The notes below the pieces were generated by a model. That model was not told the origin of the DNA. It made no database searches and was given only the letters and a program-made list of their open reading frames with translations. A program made the position numbers and the translations under genes. Shown here in pieces: positions 10,080-22,477 of a stretch of DNA of 64,000 nucleotides. The stretch is from assembly GCA_973895155.1 (NCBI GenBank), contig OZ316896.1, positions 5,890,001 to 5,954,000 of the forward strand, written 5' to 3'. Within the stretch, counting starts at the first letter, position 1; every line of letters begins with the position of its first letter. Source of the stretch: Marsupella aquatica (Eukaryota > Marchantiophyta).

Positions 10080-10930
10080 AAGGTAATGCAGTGTTCTGAC
10101 GAAATGAGAAGAGACCCTTTCACAATACAAGATGAAGAGAAGATTATAAAAAAAATTCTACAGATTGCCATTCAAATTTCGTGTAAAACTTAAATAATTT
10201 ACCTGAGTCGTTGTGATAAAACTCAAAAATAAAATTTCGGAAGTGAGATGTTATTTGCTGTCTTCTGGTTATTGTATAGCCCAACATAGGTGTCCAAGAG
10301 CCTAGCCTAAATCTTCTGAGGTTCAATCATGCCCTCCGTATCTGACTCTGGGACGGGGACCAGCCTCAAGCAGAGGATAAGAAAATGAGAGGAGATGACG
10401 GAGGAGCAGGCTCTCATTGAGCTGACTAGACCTTAGCATCATGAATACAATTAACGCCAACGAAAGAAAGGTACAAAGCCATGACTGATTCATGTCAATA
10501 AAGCGGTCAAAGTCAGCTGAATACAAAATCGGAAACTGCAGCCAGCCAGATTTCATTCTTACAGAGATCTTCGACACTTATTGGTCGGAAGTATTATAAT
10601 CGGTAACTGAATTCAAAGTACATGGTTCTGAAGTAAAAATGGAGTAGTGTCGAGTAGTGTCTCTATTAACAATGTCACGGACACGGATTCCAATCACAGT
10701 ATCATTGAAGATCGGATATCGCTATTTGCCGTTCTATTCTGCACATCCTACGGAAAGTCTAGGCATCTACACCTTCCTTTTATATACATTCTTCTGAGCG
10801 ACCAGATTCGGTAGGAGCTGAAGCGTATCACGTCACAGTAAGGTACAAGCTCCAACTTATCCACGAAGCCAACGAGTTTCTTGGCATTATTTTCTGTTTC
10901 TGTCTGATGAGTGTTTGCAGAATGGACTGG

Positions 10931-11518
10931 TCAAATCGCTACTTCCTTGGGATGCGCGTGCTTTGTGCCGGCCAGGTTGGCAGACTTCTTGGGAAGGAGA
11001 ACCGAGTGGATATTGGGAAGAACGCCCCCGCTAGCGATTGTCACACCACACAACAGCTTGCTGAGTTCCTCATCGTTCCTAATTGCCAGCTGCATGTGTC
11101 GGGGACCAATTCGAGTCTTCTTGTTGTCACGAGAGGCATTTCCAGCGAGCTCCAGAACCTGCATAACCATACGTAAGTAGATTCGTTAGCAAATCTAAAG
11201 AAGCAAGCCATGAAGCATCATCATATACGTATGTTAACGTGGTATCCAAATTCGAAACATCGATTGACAGAATTGAGGTACTTTAGTCTGGCGGTCAAGA
11301 ACATTACAGACGAGTCTTAAACGGGGTACGGTCATGCCACTCACCTCAGCTGCAAGGTACTCCAGGACAGCGGCCAAGTAAACGGGAGCACCGGCTCCTA
11401 CTCGAGGAGCATATCTCCTTGACTTCAGAAAACGCGCTATTCTCCCGACAGGAAATTGCAAGCCAGCCTTCGAGCTGCGAGACACGACCTTCTTGCCCGC
11501 AACTTTAGCACGAGACAT
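10931..11518 (-). CDS. Histone H2A, divergent, one intron
   Basis: Exon 1 is 11345-11518 and exon 2 is 10931-11158, joined phase 0 (GCTGAG|GTGAGT ... ATGCAG|GTTCTG), giving 133 residues. H2A pairs with H2B in the nucleosome core. The histone fold is complete: [54 protein letters not shown] and VLPNI. The acidic-patch residues (EYLAAE, NDEEL) are intact. Odd features are YAPRVG where canonical H2A has YAERVG, RIGPRH in place of [17 protein letters not shown] in place of LLGxVTIAxGG, and a tail ending [10 protein letters not shown]. There is no SQEF (H2A.X) and no SPKK-type tail (H2A.W), and it is not H2A.Z. It could be a minor or tissue-specific variant. An upstream hexamer and TATA-like site support a real promoter. 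Confidence 0.93.
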
Positions 11519-11701
11519 TTTGACAGCAGGGGACAAATCGAGAGCTAGATTGCTTGACTGAGCTTGAGGAGCCGACGCAAGAGCTCCAGAGCTGAGTTTC
11601 AGAGCCGACCGAAGAGACTAGACAACTCACGTAACGAAATTGAAGCGCGAATGATGCCAATTCAAAAATACGAAGACGCACGTTGTGGAGAAGGTCGAAA
11701 A

Positions 11702-11776
11702 CATTATAAAGGGAGGACATAATCGTAACCAATGCATTTGAAGGCCTCGGATCAGCTGATACTGACGTCAGATTGG
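11702..11776 (-). promoter_or_regulatory. Candidate H2A promoter: CCAAT, ACGTCA hexamer, TATA-like box
   Basis: Reading on the minus strand: CCAAT at 11776-11772, TGACGTCA at 11770-11763 (contains the ACGTCA hexamer known from plant histone promoters), then TTTATAAT at about 11710-11703. This order and the 185-base distance to the ATG fit a core promoter. Confidence 0.5.
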
Positions 11777-14441
11777 AAGATATCGACGGCCGAGCACTCC
11801 CTCCTGGATCGATCCTCCGGAGGCAGGCCGCCATTTCAAAGCGCGAGCGGGCCTTTGTTTATTCGTTTGCCTCTAAGTTTTGTATTTCTTGCTATTCTCG
11901 TTCTGTGTACCACTCTTTCCTGTAACACGTACCACTGTCCATGTGTAATTTGGTAACTTGAAATACATCCTAATTAGTGGAATACAAGTTATTGGCTTTT
12001 TGGCCTTCTGGCCTTTTTCTTGTTTTTCCTTCATTGGGTTTTTGGCCTGTGGGACCCTGGGATCCTGTCTCCCGATTGAGCGCCCCCTACTTTTTGGCAA
12101 TTTAATATATATATTAATACAAGTTATTTATTAGTAACCATCTCTGAAGTTTTTTGCCATTTTCATAATCTCTTGCCCAGAAACTCATGCGGATAAGTAA
12201 CCTTTTTCTATCTTTTTCTGGAAATTAATTAGGTAATATAAAGTAGTTCTGGACTTCTGGGCAAGAGTTCTAGCCTGAACCCTGAACCCTTCTCACAAAA
12301 TGATTGGAAAAGATTAGCGGGTCAGATTTCACTCACTTTTTGGCCACATGATTGGAGGCTAGTAACCCAGTCCAGACCCGTTAACCAGTACAAAGAAGAA
12401 TAACACATGTGGTAGTGTATGAATCATAAAATTGGAGTACATACCCCCACTAGCCCGATATCAACCCGGGGCCCCTTGGGTTTCATCTGCTCATTTTCAA
12501 ATGCCCCTACTGTTCTAGGAAACTTGAGCTGATGGTGAAGTTCTGCAAGCTGTCTCTCTATCCCAGAGCTAAAATTTCAGCTTAAGATGATGCCATTCGA
12601 GTTCTCAAAAGGTCAAAATGAGTTATCTTTAAACATTTTTGCGGAAAATATGCAAATTTTAACACTGCTATACTATTTTACATATTTCCCCCAACAAATG
12701 TGAATTTAAAATCCCATATTGTCATTAAATCATTACCACATTAAATCATTTTAACAGTATCACATTAAAATGTCTTAGCCACTATGCTATGGAGAAACTA
12801 GTCAGAACTTTTCAATCTCCATACAACGAAGTACTTGTACTTTAGTATTTTATACATTATATACTGCACAATTTGTACACATCATACTGTCAACACCTAT
12901 AATAGAGCCTTGCGCCAGTTTATAGAGTGGTTGTCATTCAAATATGTGATGGCGTTTGAGGTGAAGGAAATCAAAACGGAAAAAATTAAAGGAATAAACA
13001 AAAAAAATCAACCCAACCCTCCACTGTCATTGCGAGCCTCCCCTCTAGCCCCACAAAACTTAATTTTGGAACAGCGGCATGACTCTCCTCTCTTGCTCCA
13101 TTGGCCGCGCTGCAACCTGTCACCTGTCACCTTGCCCCGGCACCACGCCTCGCTCACTCGCTCCCTCCCTCCTTGGCCACACCTGGCAACATCTTTTATG
13201 GAACAACATATTTTGTGCAACCCAAGGGTATTGAGCTAGTACCAGAATGATATTACGAGGACAAGCATAGCACCACACCAGACTTTAATGTTAGTTAGTT
13301 ACTCACTCAAACTATAGTACAACCTTTTTCAAGTCCTGATAACTATTTCTATATCATTCATTAGCTTTTTCCCTAACAATCTGATATTGTAAAAGTTGTG
13401 ATTGGATGTCCACAAGACAAAAACTGAAGCATGCTCGAGGATGAACATGCTATATCACATATAGTTTGAAGAATGTTTTCAAGACATTTCTATTGACATT
13501 AAGGAAGCAAGAGACTAACATAAAAAACTTGAGATATGATCGAGCCTGAAAGTCTTCAGATCTAGCCATTGACTCCAAAAGTTGGAAGTCAGTGAAAGAG
13601 TCTCAGGTCCAAGGACTCCCCTATACTGTTTTATAGGGCAAGTGAGGATTCCTCAGTGATTGGAATTCCTCACTAATCACTGAATTCCTCACTAATCACT
13701 GAATTGGCCCATTCGGGGGTGAATCCAAACATTTAGTTTTTTGGAATGAGGGTTTTTGTTGGTATGAAATTTTCTTGATGGATAAAACACCAAGAAACAT
13801 CATACATGTCCTAAAATGGCTCAAGAAAAGTTCCATTGGGCTTTCATGTTGGGGCCTAAATTTGGCGTAATCTTCCAAAATTGGCCCTGGATTATTAGCC
13901 CGAAGGTTAACCAAATATGCAAACCAACCTCATCTGATCAGATTATTATTTTGTTTTCTTGATTTGAGCGGTGATTTGAGATATCACTGTTGCCATACAA
14001 AGCCCATCTGTAAATCACAGGGCATCTTTCCACTCCATCTAAACATTTTGAACCTATATGTTGAGATAAAACCAGACTACATGACATCAAACAAAACCAG
14101 TGGACAACATATAATTGATATTGACATACAGATATGTGATTCTCTCCATCTGTGCTACATCCATGGCCAAGAAAAGAAATACACTATGCACTAACACTGT
14201 ATATCCATCATAGTCTGACAAGCCACAGTCCTCTCGTCTTTCTCTAATATGAGCACAATAAAGTGCTCCTGAAGGGTATAGGCACTGTTCATTAGTCTAA
14301 AATCAACAACCCTGAATTGTGGTTAAGTTGGGTTCTAGTTAGCCTAACCAGACACTTGAGTTAAGTATTAACAAATTTCCCCTTAACCCTATTCTTGAGT
14401 TAACTGCCTAGCAAGCTTACTCTACTCTTTGGGCTCTCCAT
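11777..14441. other. Repeat-poor spacer, no gene seen
   Basis: I see no coding signature on either strand. A 19-base unit GAATTCCTCACTAATCACT is tandemly duplicated at 13663-13700. Confidence 0.5.
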
Positions 14442-15860
14442 ATCCACCAAAAATTCTAGAAGGAAATTTGGTCCCAGTTGTAAGTGGCAGCCTATGTATC
14501 TAGACTTAACTAGGAGTAAGTAGTAGCTAAACATTGAGCATACTTACTAACTTGTAGCTGTTGTAAATGATTCACTAACTTTTTATAAAATCTGTAGTGA
14601 ATTAAAATTCAAGTAAATCATTGTATAGAATCACTCTGGTCAACATATCAGCAAGTCCGGTTGAGATTTCCATCAATCTTGAATGACTTAATTTGCTTCT
14701 CAAACACTACTTGCCTGAGAAAGATGATACCTGATATCTATGTGTTCATCCTCCCATACACCAACTCATTAGCCATAAAATATGAAGCATTATTGATGCT
14801 CTCATAATGTAGATTCACACTCTTATGAAATCTCCAAATCCTAGATCAGCACATTCAACCAAATTGCGTTCTCCATACTCGGCTTCAGGTGGAAATTGAG
14901 ATACACACTTTTACTCCACATATATCTCCGCAGAAAATTCTAAAAGGTAGCTTCTCTCTTTTCTAGAGTTAACTATAATTAAATTGTGGCTAACAAACTG
15001 TTAGATAAAGCATTGATCTAAAGAAGGTATATTTATATACCAAATTCTACTTACCCTTCCCTATAAATTAAACCAAGCCTTGTGGCTGCCTCATGAAATC
15101 CAATTAATATATATTATGTAATCCATACTAGAATGTTATGACTATATCCACCTACTCCATGCACAGACCAAACAAACAACAAGAGTCAGAACCAAACACA
15201 AACTACTCATTGTTACTAGAGGAGACATTCTTCTTGTACACCCAGGCACTTGCTATCAATGACTTGTTTTCCTTCTTGTTCTTATTTAGTGAATGCATCT
15301 TTTTCGCATGACAATATCTTGGACTATATCCAACTTTGCCTTCTTCAACAAGTTTATCATCTTTTATCAACAAATAGCTCCAGAGTCATCATTGTCATCA
15401 TCCGGATTCACTTTGTTTGAAGGATACCATCTACCATACTTATCAAGATTCTTGTTGGTCGTAGAAATGAGTTATTAGATGATCATCCTCCATCAGAATA
15501 AACTGTCAGTTCTGGTACTTATACTACTTGCACTTGTACAAAGAGCATAATTATCATGCTCAAGCTCCCCTTCAATCCTATCAGCACTCTGTGTCTCTCT
15601 CCCTCCTTAGTTCAATAATGGTCCCTATTGAAGGAAACATCTCTACGGACCATCCGCTTGTACGCCACGGGGTCCCATAAACTTTTGACATCTGTTTTTG
15701 GTTGCCAAGAAAACAAATATGTTATAGACTACCCATAATTATGCATCTCCACTGGAAATTTTAGAGGGAAACTCACATATTTTCTGAGAGTTAACTAAGA
15801 ATTAAGTACTCGCTAGCAAACTGCCTGATGAAGCATTATTTACTATAAGTGACCTCCACC
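14442..15860. repeat. Three diverged copies of a ~100-base segment
   Basis: Related segments occur at about 14442-14475, 14917-15060 and 15738-15860. Each has CATATCTCC...GAAAATTCTA...GG; the latter two continue with GAGTTAACTA..ATTAA and CAAACTG...AAGCATT. They flank a copia RNase H remnant and may be LTR fragments; that reading is inference. Confidence 0.45.
14639..14805 (-). pseudogene. Ty1/copia RNase H remnant
   Basis: On the minus strand the peptide pieces INNASYFMANELVYGRMNT, then I-D-I-R-Y-H in another frame, then FLRQVVFEKQIKSFKIDGN and a degraded A-D-M-L-T end follow the layout of the copia RNase H C-terminus (N-x-V-x-H-x-R-x-K-H-I-D-I-R-Y-H ... ADMLT). There are at least two frame changes and in-frame stops, so it is dead. 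The rest of the retrotransposon is not recognisable. Confidence 0.55.
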
Positions 15861-18151
15861 CTTACTTTAGAACCTTAGGAATTGTTCCCGCAGAAAAGAT
15901 CCCTCTTAAATTGGTGGGAAATTTACCTCAAAATACACATGATGTTGTTTACCAAGGACGCATGTTGACACAATTTTAGCTTGCAAGACTTGCACGTGAC
16001 AAAGATTCTGATTACACAACACTTTCAATCCTTTCTCTCATGTGCCTAGCTGTGCATGCTACATATCTGGTCCTCATCTGATGCAGCAATGTGAACATTG
16101 CCAAGAAGAGTTGTGCCCTCAAGAATATACAAATTCCTTGCTTCTTACCTTTCATCACTGTCATAGAGCCCCAAGAGATAGACCTTCTCCCTGTACTAGT
16201 CTAACCTCAACAGCTTTGACCATAGGGTAAGGTAACTATGCTCCACTTGACCTAACCAGGTGTTAGAGTTAAAAACCAACAATACATAGCAATGAGTGCA
16301 TACAAGGCCCGCCATCCCTAAGCTGGGTTCCATGTCAGGTTCTATGCCAAGAGTGATGAGTACAGATGAGTTGACAGAATGTTTGAGCAGATAATAGTGC
16401 TTTTCCAAATGAATGAGGGGTGTACAAATACTAGTGTGGGGCACAATTTTTTGTCACAACCCAGGTGCACTTCAGGGGATACTCCTTCCTTGTACAGTAG
16501 CTGTGCCAATCCCCATTGGCTCTTAAGTCCAAATCATCAGCTGCCAAATCCAAAAATCATGCATTTTGAATATAAAATATTGACACACTAGAATAAGTCA
16601 TAGTTATGTACCAAGGGTATCAGAGGGAGTGTTCATACTCCCTGCCACTGTCCAGGGAACTCAGCCCTCTGATATAGCACCTTCCAATTCATTCGCAGGA
16701 CCCTGATGATGGCCTTATAAAACCTTGACCTTATAGGTGAATAATTTGGGATTTTTTGAAGCCAATACATTGCTGATCCTCGAAAGGAGAGAGGGAGCCA
16801 TATAAAGGTAGAAATGATCCACAGGGCCTTAGAAGTAATTTGGGACATTTTTTAAGCCAGTACGTTTTTGATCCTCAAAAGGATAGCAAAAACCGCCATA
16901 AGGAGGTACCGGCAAGGTAGGAAAACTACATTATAGCGAGGACATAACTTGATATCAGCATACTTGACTTTCTTATGGTTGTACTTTGAGGATTCTGCTT
17001 GCTCAAGGTTAACGCCTTTCTTATGGCTGTACTTTGACCCACTTTAGTATAAAGGTACAAAGGATCCATGGGATTGTGCTTGCTCAAGGTCATAGTGCCT
17101 CTAGGTTGTACTTAAAAAACCCATACCTAACATTTGCCCCCAATACTCTTCCCCATGTTTACTTAAACCACACCTGCCACTATAAAAGCCTCATTCCATG
17201 TCTCACTATTCACCATAAAAAGTGGAAACTTAGCACCTATTGTGGAGTACTTGCCCAAATTTTTTTTTGCAATAAACACCTTTTGTGGAGTTCAAAACCC
17301 ATTTCTGAACTTGTACTCTTTAGAATGAGAGCACTACTTTTGTGGAGCTCAAAACACATTTTTGAAATTGTACTCTTTAGAATGAGAGTTACGGGTTGCT
17401 ACTTTTGTGGAACTCAAAACACATTTCTGAAATTGTACTCTTTAGAATGAGAGCTACAGGTTACCCATAGCCCTTTATAGGGGCAGGTGTGATTTAAAAC
17501 ATTCATTAAAGTTTCAAAATCTACAAGGATGTTCTCAGGCAATCTGCTCGGGGGTAATTTCAATCTCGTTTGACTACTTAAGCATGCCCGTCATGATGGA
17601 AAATACTCAGGCCAGTCAATTTCCAGTCTCAAACTAATGGACAAATGACCACACTCTGAACATACAAGAGTCAATTCACGCATACATGCCTCAGGTTCCA
17701 AACATGCATCTTGACTCCAAGATCCAATCTAGAACCAGATGGCACGCTTAAGAACCCATAAAGCGACATACGCCAGACAATCGATGACATTATTCACCAA
17801 GTGGAGAGCTTTCTGCCCCTTCAACAGCTGCACAACTATTCTTATCATATAAGCATAACATATCAAAGACATTTATGTCTCTGGTTGCAATAGTGAATTA
17901 CTTCACTTCAATCTCTAGAGAGCACAGACAGGCTCTTATCCAGCAGAATCAGGGCATCTGTTCTGCTGACCAATGTAAGATATTCTGTTGAGTTGAACCG
18001 TATGTTCTCTAGCAATTAGGCAAATGAAATCTATTTACAAAATCATCCTAGTAACACTTTATTTACACTATACAGAAGACTTCTCGACCTATACTATCCT
18101 TCAGAGAGCTAATGGTTTAAAAAAGCCACCGACTTACAGTCGATGCTATGG
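15861..18151. other. Spacer with local duplications
   Basis: No gene was recognised. Related segments are at 16748-16811 and 16843-16908 (both GGGA..TTTTT..AAGCCA.TAC, then GATCCTC.AAAGGA). A segment with TTCTTATGG-TGTACTTTGA also recurs around 16970 and 17020. Confidence 0.45.
17281..17460. repeat. 57-65-bp tandem repeat, three copies
   Basis: Copies start TTTTGTGGA at 17281, 17338 and 17403, and each includes TGTACTCTTTAGAATGAGAG. Confidence 0.9.
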
Positions 18152-20873
18152 CTATGCATCCACCTTAGAGAACAATTCAGACAAAGCACAATAAAGAGGT
18201 GCTGCAGCACGAGGCCTTGGAACTGCGCCAAGGAGAATATCAAGAGAAGTCATGCAAGGGTCCCCATAAAATCGAGTGTTCATAGATGAGCGTGTAGCGA
18301 CGACATTGCCTTCAAGTGAACAACCAATAAATGCTCCTGCAGTATAATCATGAAAATAAAAAATAAGTTAGGTGTTGTTTTGGGGAAACGATAAACCTGT
18401 CTCTACTCTCTCTATCTTCTCTTTGATACACTGCCTCTGACTACAAATTGCCGAGGTGGAAACAAACTGAGCTATCGAAATAGCGACAGAAAGATTGACG
18501 AAAAAAATGCCAGGTATTAGAACTTTACCTTTGCTTCGACTGTACGTATAGCAAGCAGCTGCACCTCCATCGCCAGCACGAACGTCTGCCTCAGCAGCTC
18601 TCCCCACAGGTCCAGCAGCAACACTTAATCCAGCACCAACTGAGAGATGCACTCGCCCACTAAATGCTTTAACTGCCTCCTCAGTTCGAAGAACTATAAT
18701 AAAGTCTGTGAGTTCTCCGCCAGCCTGGAAGATTAAAGGACACCGGCAACATGACATAATGTAATTAGTACTTGCCACTACAGAAGCCCAGGATCCCAGA
18801 AGATTGAAAGGCTGTAAGAGAGCTCTATTATATAACGAAGGATGGTGAGAATTAAGCCATGCCAATAGAAAATCAAGGGTTGCGAGTAATCTAGAAGGAA
18901 CGATTGGTTGTGCCGATGCAGACGTGATATACCAGAGCTTGTGCAATGATGTGAGCTTGTGCAGAGATTTCTGCCGGAAAGTATGATCACATTCCACAAG
19001 CATGAGATTGATGTGTTGCTGATGGAATATCAATTCAGGTCCTCGTTGCTCATCACACCCAAAAAGGGACAGACTATTTACCTGAGCACCCCATCCAACA
19101 CCACAGGACACTATGGCAGATGGTGCAGACCAAGACCCATCCTCATTCCGTGAGACTACCAATCCGGTCCCAATCTTATAAGTCATCACCAGCCCGGCCT
19201 TCAGGATTGTGAGAATAGCCAATCCTTGAGCTCCTTTCAGCACGGCATCAGGAATAGATCTTTCTGGCTTCAGAAGCCCAATCTGCTTCAAAAGCAATTA
19301 TTCAGTTAGGCCGTTGCTTAGTGGACTTCACGATGCCATACTGGATCACTGCAAGATCTACGCTGGATCGAAGCAATTATATATGTACTTCCGAGGTTTA
19401 AATAAATTCACACGTGTAAATTAGGCAGACTCCAAATTGTGAGGACCTGAATTTGGACGACATTACCTGAAAATAGCTGCGCAATGTGTTTGTTGCCTTG
19501 AAAATCTCTTGTTCCATTGACATCCCCAAAGGATTATTGACCCAGGCTCTCATGCAGCTGAAGTCGGTCACATCATGTAGAGCTATCTGAGCAGCATTGC
19601 TGACTCTATCTGCAAGGATCTTCTGCACTGGTTCCAACCTTTCCCAGCAAGTATTACAGACTCTTTTTGGATCCCTTTCTCGAAACTTCACAGGCAAAAG
19701 GCACCTACCAACTGAGCAGCTTCTGCAGAATATTCCGCCACAGAATCTGCAATGGTGCCTCCCACAAGTCAATGCCCGAAAACCGGTTCCACAAAGCATA
19801 CAGGAGAGGGCAGAACTATCGGGCATCCAATCTGGTGGATCCGCTTCAAGAGTTGATCGCATGGCTCTCACATCAGCATCACTGGATCCGAGTTGCAGTG
19901 GAGGGGCACTGGGCCTGTGGAGGTTGCCCCTCCACGTTGTGGTATATGTTCTTGCCAAACCGGAGCCTTCGTTATACTGAGCTACTCCCATATTAGAGAA
20001 ACCTGACGAATAATAGTCATCTCTCTGTGCTGTTCGGCCTGAAATTAATGCAAAGAAACCGCTCAGGACATTCCACATATTAACCTCTGGAGGTCCAACC
20101 CGTACTGCCAAATTTGACGACGGATCTGGGAACATATCACCGTAAATGCTTCCTGTTTCAGGTCCCTCGAAATCTTTGGCACCCTTTGGTGGGATAGACA
20201 CAGGTATCCAGGGACCTGTTTCTTCTGGGTAGGGGAGGTCATACATGAATCTTTGCTTATGCTTATGACCTTTCTCTCCAGTCACTTTCACAATTTGGTT
20301 GGAATTGCTCGCAGTAATAGCCCTAAGCTCCTCTGCAGCTCGGGCAGCTGCCGCCGCTGCTTCTGCACGCTTAATCGCGGCTCGCAACTCTAAATTCGGA
20401 GCCAGATTGCTGTCTGCGTCAAATGGTGTGCGGCAAAGTGGACAAACAGGCATATTTGAATGCATCTGAACCTGCAGAGGAGAGAACAAGTTAGGACGAC
20501 AAATTTCCAAACAATTTAACCGGAAGGCTGTCATATCCCCCACTTCTTATCCATGAACAGCCCGCAATTTCCTGAAACTAGCCTCTTATGTCCGCCGAGG
20601 GTTAAAAGTTAATTGGCAATCACGGATCATAAAAAAGAACAACGATCTGGACTGAAGGCTAACCTGTTGTAAGCATTCTAGGCACCCGTTATGACCGCAG
20701 GCAAGTGAAGCAGGGCCACCATAAGTGCCCAGTACTTCCATACACATTGCACATGTTGGTATCTCATCACGTTGGACTCCTCTAGGTCGGGCACTTCTGC
20801 TGCTCGGGAAATTTTCTTCTTCGATACGGTCCACATGAAATTGGCCACCATAACCATTAAACTCATCTTCCAT
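18152..20873 (-). CDS. RING-FYVE-SYLF domain protein (CFS1/FYVE2-like)
   Basis: Five exons (20664-20873, 19467-20471, 19082-19282, 18529-18724, 18152-18336) splice cleanly at GT-AG sites into 598 residues. Order: a C3HC4 RING at residues 41-83 (C41, C44, C59, H61, C64, C67, C80, C83); an Ala/Glu-rich helix near 100-120; a FYVE finger at about 283-350 with WMPD, the PI3P-binding core RHHCRFCG and RVC; and a SYLF (Ysc84-type) lipid-binding domain from about 380 to the end, with KGAQGLAIL, GTGLVV, WSAPSAI and SVGAGLSVAAGPVGR. In Arabidopsis, FYVE-SYLF proteins of this group (CFS1) act at endosomes and autophagosomes, binding PI3P and the ESCRT-I machinery; the same role here is inference. The RING suggests an added E3 ligase-like or protein-binding function. 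The first ATG in exon 1 was chosen; it follows a non-coding leader. Confidence 0.93.
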
Positions 20874-21400
20874 GGCGAAAACCCTAAACAGGCCTTATTG
20901 TACCCTGCGAGAGAACCAATTCCCCCGCTTTCGCCACAATTCAATCGACCTTATCTTCCACGCACGTCAACCTTTCGTTGATAAACTCCATACCCTTAAT
21001 AGCCTGTCAGCCTGAGCACTCCTGCAACGGTACAAAGTCCTTCGTCAATATCAGCGGTGTTATCAAGCACGGGCTAGGAACGACCTTTTTTGACAAAATC
21101 CACACCACGGAAAGCCTTCGTAATCCTCCAACAGAAAACACACCAAGTCGAGAACGTGCAGAAAACGGTGTCGGATTGCGTCCCTATCGCTTGCCGGCTC
21201 TTTCTCTCGCTCTCCTTCCCCCGTCCTGCTCTCTCACGCTCTCTCGCTCTCGCTTGATCGTTCGTTCAAGCTTCACTGCCGCAACTCATACTTTTAACAA
21301 TCCTATTACTTGGAAAGCCTGCAACAAAACCATCTCCTGAATTCAATTCCTACTGTACCTGGTCGAGAGCGTGCAGAGAACGATGTTCTGTTGCTTTGCC

Positions 21401-21443
<43 letters not shown>

Positions 21444-22025
21444 TCTCCCTCCCTCCCTCGTTCGTTCGTTCGTTCAACCTTTCCATTCACGAAATCCATT
21501 CCTCTCGTCGTATGGGGATAGGTTTCATGGAAACGTGGTTGGAATGGGAGAGTCCCACTCCCGCTTCGGGTTCAGCAACTTACTGGACGGTACTGTAGTA
21601 GAGCATTGGAGTCAGGGTAGTTGGAGTGGGCGAGTGGCATTCGCCCTGCCAATCGTTCCATTGCCAGGAAATCCGGACTTTTTGGTGTTTAGAAAGTAAG
21701 GCTAGGATGGACCACTCTCATGAACCTTGCAACCCTGATGGACCAGGTTGCTGTTAGCTTGAAAAGTGTGGATTTTTGAAGAAAGAAATAGTGATATCTG
21801 ACTACAAAAATGGTTTTTATGCAGTCCCTCCGAGCTATGCTGGTCCATACAGGCATTCTGTCAAAGGGTTAGGTTCATAGGAGCTTCAATTTTGTGGTGT
21901 TTGTAAGAGAGATTTCCAGAAAGGAGTGCAAAGAAGGTAAGGCTGGATGGGAACAATCTTTGAATATGCAACTTGGACAGATTGAATTACTTTTAAGGAC
22001 CAGGAAAGATTGACCACTACAGTAG
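20874..22025. other. Upstream region of the RING-FYVE-SYLF gene
   Basis: The region is non-coding. It contains the promoter and leader of the minus-strand gene near 20874-21100, plus a pyrimidine-rich duplicated block listed separately. Confidence 0.45.
21148..21500. repeat. Diverged ~214-bp tandem duplication with a (TC)n run
   Basis: GTCGAGARCGTGCAGARAACG occurs at about 21148 and 21362. Each copy leads into a C/T-rich tract and GTTCGTTC. The second contains an uninterrupted (TC) run at 21402-21439. Confidence 0.65.
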
Positions 22026-22050
22026 CACTACAAGAAAATTACTATTTGAG
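22026..22050 (+). mobile_element. CACTA-type transposon end, lone
   Basis: CACTACAAGAAAATTAC at 22026 matches the canonical plant CACTA terminal inverted repeat. I could not find the matching end (TTTTCTTGTAGTG) downstream, so the element's extent is unknown. The small ORF at 22478 may lie inside it. Confidence 0.5.
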
Positions 22051-22477
22051 TTCACTGCAACCTTAAAAGTGGTCCACCTGGGTTATAGTGGTTTGTTTGA
22101 ATTGTTTGTCAAATGCTGAAGATCATTCCCAGCTTCTCTTTTGGAGTGCAAGACTCACTCTTGTTTCTTTTTCCTTTTGGGTTTGCAATGAAGTTTTACT
22201 GCACTGCAAGCCAAAAGGAGTGCAAGACTCTCTCTCACACTCAGCTCAGGCTCCCAGAGTTTTCATTTACCTCAAAAACAGTCAGTCAGAGTTCCTAGAT
22301 CTGCCTGTGAAAGATTTTAACCAAAATCAGTCTAGTACCAGGTGAATTTAAATGTCACATCTTACATAGCCATATGTGTAAATCTCATTTGAAATATGAG
22401 TCTGACTAACTAGCATGGCAATGTCTCATACTTGAGTTTCTTTGTTCTTGTACAGATAAAACTATTGCTTCTGAGGC

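Larger units (their letters stand above)
8794..10930. other. Spacer between convergent PsbR and H2A genes
   Basis: The first 200-300 bases are presumably the PsbR 3' UTR. The remainder shows no recognisable gene, only the inverted repeat at 9719-9752 and the short tandem repeat at 10032-10079. Confidence 0.5.
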
